From Methyloprofundus sedimenti (GTDB taxonomy: Bacteria > Pseudomonadota > Gammaproteobacteria > Methylococcales > Methylomonadaceae): DNA of 64,000 nucleotides. Within the stretch, counting starts at the first letter, position 1. The number at the start of each line of letters is the position of its first letter. The notes beneath the pieces are model-generated. The model was not told the DNA's origin and did not search any database. It saw nothing but the letters and a program-made list of their open reading frames with translations. The DNA is taken from assembly GCF_002072955.1 (NCBI RefSeq), contig NZ_LPUF01000005.1:30752-94751 (forward strand), written 5' to 3'. The position numbers and the translations under genes are program-made. Positions 62,180 through 64,000 of the stretch are shown in pieces.

Positions 62180-63106
62180 ATGGCAAAGATTGATGTCGCA
62201 ATTGGAGTTGTGCGCGATAGAGCCGGGCGAGTCTTAATTTCCAAACGTAAGAGTGATACTCATCAAGGCGGTTTGTGGGAATTCCCAGGTGGAAAAATTG
62301 AGCAATCAGAAAATGATGAACAGGCTTTAAACAGGGAGTTGTTTGAAGAACTGAATATAAGGGTTATAAACTCCAGCCCGTTAATTAAAATAAACTTTAG
62401 TTATCCAGACTTAATTGTTCAGTTGCATGTACGAGAAGTGTATGGGTTTGACGGTGAGGTATTTGGGCGTGAAGGTCAACGATTCAAGTGGGTTGCATTA
62501 CACGAGTTAAGTGATTATGAGTTTCCAGCAGCAAATAAACCTATTTTAACTGCCATTAAACTAGAGCAGCACTATGCGATTATTGGCGGAAATAATACTC
62601 GGGAGATATTATTAGAATTAGATAATGTCTGGAAGCAGGGTGTGGGTCTGATACAAATAAGGGCCAAAGAGTTATGTGCTGCAGATGCTGAGGAGGCGCT
62701 GGAGGTTGTAAGGGGTAAATGCAAGGAGCTGAATATGACTTACTTGATCAATTCGCAAATGCCGGTAAAAAGGTATTTAGATGAAGGTGTGCATTTGACC
62801 TCTGCAGATTTGAAGCTATTAAATCAGCGTCCTCAAAGTTCCGGTTATGTGGCGGCATCATGCCATAATCTGCAAGAGCTATACAAGGCAGAGCAAATGG
62901 CACTGGATTTTGCAGTGTTATCTCCTGTTATGCCAACATCCTCACATCCAGAGGCAAAAGCTCTTGGTTGGCAGCAGTTCAAAGAATGGGTTACTAAAGT
63001 AAATATTCCGGTTTTTGCATTGGGCGGAATTAGCAGACAGGATTTTAAAAAAGCGCTGGCATGCGGAGCGCAAGGGGTTTCAGGGATAAGTCTGTATAAA
63101 GGGTAA
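62180..63106 (+). CDS. Nudix hydrolase fused to a ThiE/TenI-like domain
   Basis: 308 residues. The N-terminal half (1-130) is MutT-like with the Nudix box GKIEQSENDEQALNRELFEE, GX5EX7REUXEE satisfied, preceded by GGLWEFPGG. The C-terminal half (about 135-308) resembles thiamine-phosphate synthase: GLIQIRAKEL, GVHLTSADL, DFAVLSPVMPTSSHP and PVFALGGIS. The fusion is known next to argJ in pseudomonads. Whether the C-terminal half makes thiamine phosphate is doubtful since the pyrophosphate-binding GPxFxTxTK motif is altered to SPVMPTSSHP. The first part should clean 8-oxo-dGTP. Confidence 0.9.
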   Translation: MAKIDVAIGVVRDRAGRVLISKRKSDTHQGGLWEFPGGKIEQSENDEQALNRELFEELNIRVINSSPLIKINFSYPDLIVQLHVREVYGFDGEVFGREGQRFKWVALHELSDYEFPAANKPILTAIKLEQHYAIIGGNNTREILLELDNVWKQGVGLIQIRAKELCAADAEEALEVVRGKCKELNMTYLINSQMPVKRYLDEGVHLTSADLKLLNQRPQSSGYVAASCHNLQELYKAEQMALDFAVLSPVMPTSSHPEAKALGWQQFKEWVTKVNIPVFALGGISRQDFKKALACGAQGVSGISLYKG

Positions 63107-63207
63107 AAACTCAGGAATGCTGGATTTTTTGAGCTTTGATTAAGAGGCTTGTTATTTCTTATATCCTCATATAAATCAAGAATTGTCGACAAAGTAAAAA
63201 TAAAGTC

Positions 63208-63235
63208 TTGACGGTAGTGTGTGTGGATGTATAAT
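63208..63235 (+). promoter_or_regulatory. rrn promoter P1
   Basis: TTGACG (63208-63213), 16-base spacer, TATAAT (63230-63235), with A-rich DNA upstream (AAAGTAAAAATAAAG) resembling an UP element. A twelve-pair hairpin with ATTG loop starts at 63242, near the expected start site. Confidence 0.85.
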
Positions 63236-63374
63236 AGCCGGCTGTTCAACGCTATTGAGTGTTGAGCGGGTTTGGTTTAGCGGATGCTGATTGTTCTCTT
63301 GGGCGGTTGTTTTTAGACTTTCTGAGGCGCGGCTGAAGCGATTTAGGCCGGACTGGAAAAGAAAAAATAAAAGC

Positions 63375-63402
63375 TTGACCGGAATAAAAAGAACGTTATA
63401 AT
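63375..63402 (+). promoter_or_regulatory. rrn promoter P2
   Basis: TTGACC (63375-63380), 16-base spacer, TATAAT (63397-63402), with the A-rich run GAAAAGAAAAAATAAAAG upstream. An eight-pair hairpin with GAGA tetraloop begins at 63410. Confidence 0.85.
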
Positions 63403-63532
63403 GGTCGGCTCCTTAACGAGAGTTGAGGACGGATCTTCGGGTTCGGTTAGTGTTGGTTTTAAGTGTTTTTTGGATGTACGGGAATGAGCAATCATTCCGG
63501 GTTTTACCGCCGAAAAGACTTGAAAATAAACA

Positions 63533-63560
63533 TTGACAACGAGTTTAGACTCTGTAAAAT
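63533..63560 (+). promoter_or_regulatory. rrn promoter P3
   Basis: TTGACA (63533-63538), 16-base spacer, TAAAAT (63555-63560). The -10 lies between the near-perfect arms GAGTTTAGACT (63541-63551) and AGTCTAACTC (63561-63570). A five-pair hairpin TCAGC/GCTGA with a three-base loop begins at 63569. Confidence 0.75.
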
Positions 63561-63594
63561 AGTCTAACTCAGCAGGGCTGATTCATCGCTCTGG

Positions 63595-63606
63595 GCTCTT
63601 TAAAAA
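63595..63606 (+). promoter_or_regulatory. boxA antitermination site of rrn leader
   Basis: GCTCTTTAAAAA matches the boxA core (TGCTCTTTAACA) closely and lies 159 bases before 16S rRNA. NusB-S10 would bind it; S10 is encoded at 24338 and NusG at 8447. A boxC-like TTTGTGTGGG follows at 63621-63630. Confidence 0.8.
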
Positions 63607-63764
63607 TATGATCAAAATAATTTGTGTGGGTGCTTGTAGAGATTATTAGCATGATAAAGATAATCGATATAAGAATCTACCGTTACTTTCGAGTAACAAA
63701 ACGTAAATTCTGACAATCGAACCAAAGATTGGTGACACATCTGATGATGTCACAAAATGATTTA

Positions 63765-64000
63765 AAACTGAAGAGTTTGATCATGGCTCAGATTGAACGC
63801 TGGCGGTATGCTTAACACATGCAAGTCGAACGGTAACAGGCTAGCTTGCTAGCGCTGACGAGTGGCGGACGGGTGCGTAACGCGTAGGAATCTGCCTATT
63901 AGTGGGGGACAACCTGGTGAAAACCAGGCTAATACCGCATACGCCCTACGGGGGAAAGCAGGGGATCTTCGGACCTTGCGCTAATAGATGAGCCTGCGTT
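63765..64000 (+). rRNA. rrs: 16S ribosomal RNA, 5' part (cut by window edge)
   Basis: The mature 5' end is placed at 63765 by alignment with the E. coli 5' end (AAACTGAAGAGTTTGATCAT here). It includes the universal 27F primer site (AGAGTTTGATCATGGCTCAG), GCAAGTCGAACG and variable regions V1-V2. The V1 hairpin is GGCTAGCTTGCTAG-based and V2 has CTAATACCGCATACGCCCTA. Gammaproteobacterial; a likeness to Methylococcales is from memory only. 236 bases are visible. Confidence 0.98.

Larger units (their letters stand above)
63107..63764 (+). promoter_or_regulatory. rRNA operon promoter and leader region
   Basis: No gene in 658 bases. Three tandem promoters (separate entries) are followed by hairpins and a boxA-type antitermination site. 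Further hairpins in the leader are GGAATGA/TCATTCC with a GCAA loop (63481-63498), GTTACT/AGTAAC with a TTCG loop (63682-63697) and GTGACA/TGTCAC (about 63732-63753). These would fold as stable stem-loops in the pre-rRNA leader and may guide RNase III processing. Confidence 0.75.

Overview
The window reads as a chromosomal segment of a low-GC gammaproteobacterium. The hemA / lolB-ispE-prs arrangement, the tufB-secE-nusG-rplKAJL-rpoBC block, the str-S10-spc-alpha block and the divergent ispB / rplU-rpmA-obgE pair are all gammaproteobacterial orders. The first 236 bases of 16S rRNA at the right end, together with gene content, suggest Methylococcales (methanotroph relatives). That placement is inference from remembered sequence patterns, not a computed tree.

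Layout. 1-346: 5' part of hemA on the minus strand. 818-6304: a TPR lipoprotein, lolB, ispE, tRNA-Gln, prs, rplY and pth on the plus strand. 6321-8980: a strong sigma70-type promoter followed by tRNA-Tyr, tRNA-Gly, tRNA-Thr, tufB, tRNA-Trp, secE and nusG. 9083-19966: rplK-rplA-rplJ-rplL-rpoB-rpoC with attenuator-like hairpins and an L10-type leader. 19978-34705: a promoter, then rpsL-rpsG-fusA-tufA running with almost no gaps into the S10 and spc genes through secY, then rpmJ. 34852-37736: an extended -10 promoter and rpsM-rpsK-rpsD-rpoA-rplQ, closed by an intrinsic terminator.

37783-49640: accessory and housekeeping genes: a solitary MlaC-like lipid-binding protein (minus), hemB-aroE, a RoxA-type ribosomal oxygenase whose expected substrate L16 is encoded in the same window, a His-containing secreted small protein, an RND heavy-metal efflux operon (czcC-czcB-czcA-DUF3240), a small RRM-like protein and a Tat-exported MepK-like peptidase. 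49789-55252 (minus): an LdtD/YcbB-type L,D-transpeptidase overlapping a Lon-family protease, and ispB. MepK and LdtD act on opposite sides of the same 3-3 peptidoglycan cross-link.

55481-63106 (plus): rplU-rpmA, a terminator, obgE-proB, then a tightly coupled trio of a PP-loop tRNA-thiolase-like protein, a TusA-like sulfur carrier and a CDF cation transporter, followed by argJ and a Nudix-ThiE fusion. 63107-63764 is the rRNA promoter and leader region with three tandem promoters, each followed at the expected start site by a hairpin, then boxA and 16S rRNA.

Most of the window is conserved translation and transcription machinery. The parts most worth a second look are the rrn promoter/leader architecture, the thiolase-TusA-CDF trio, a terminator-shaped hairpin inside pth, an EF-Tu G-domain insertion shared by both tuf copies, the absence of room for E. 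coli-type S10 and alpha operon leaders, and the metal-efflux operon. I saw no insertion sequences, prophage, CRISPR array or other mobile DNA.
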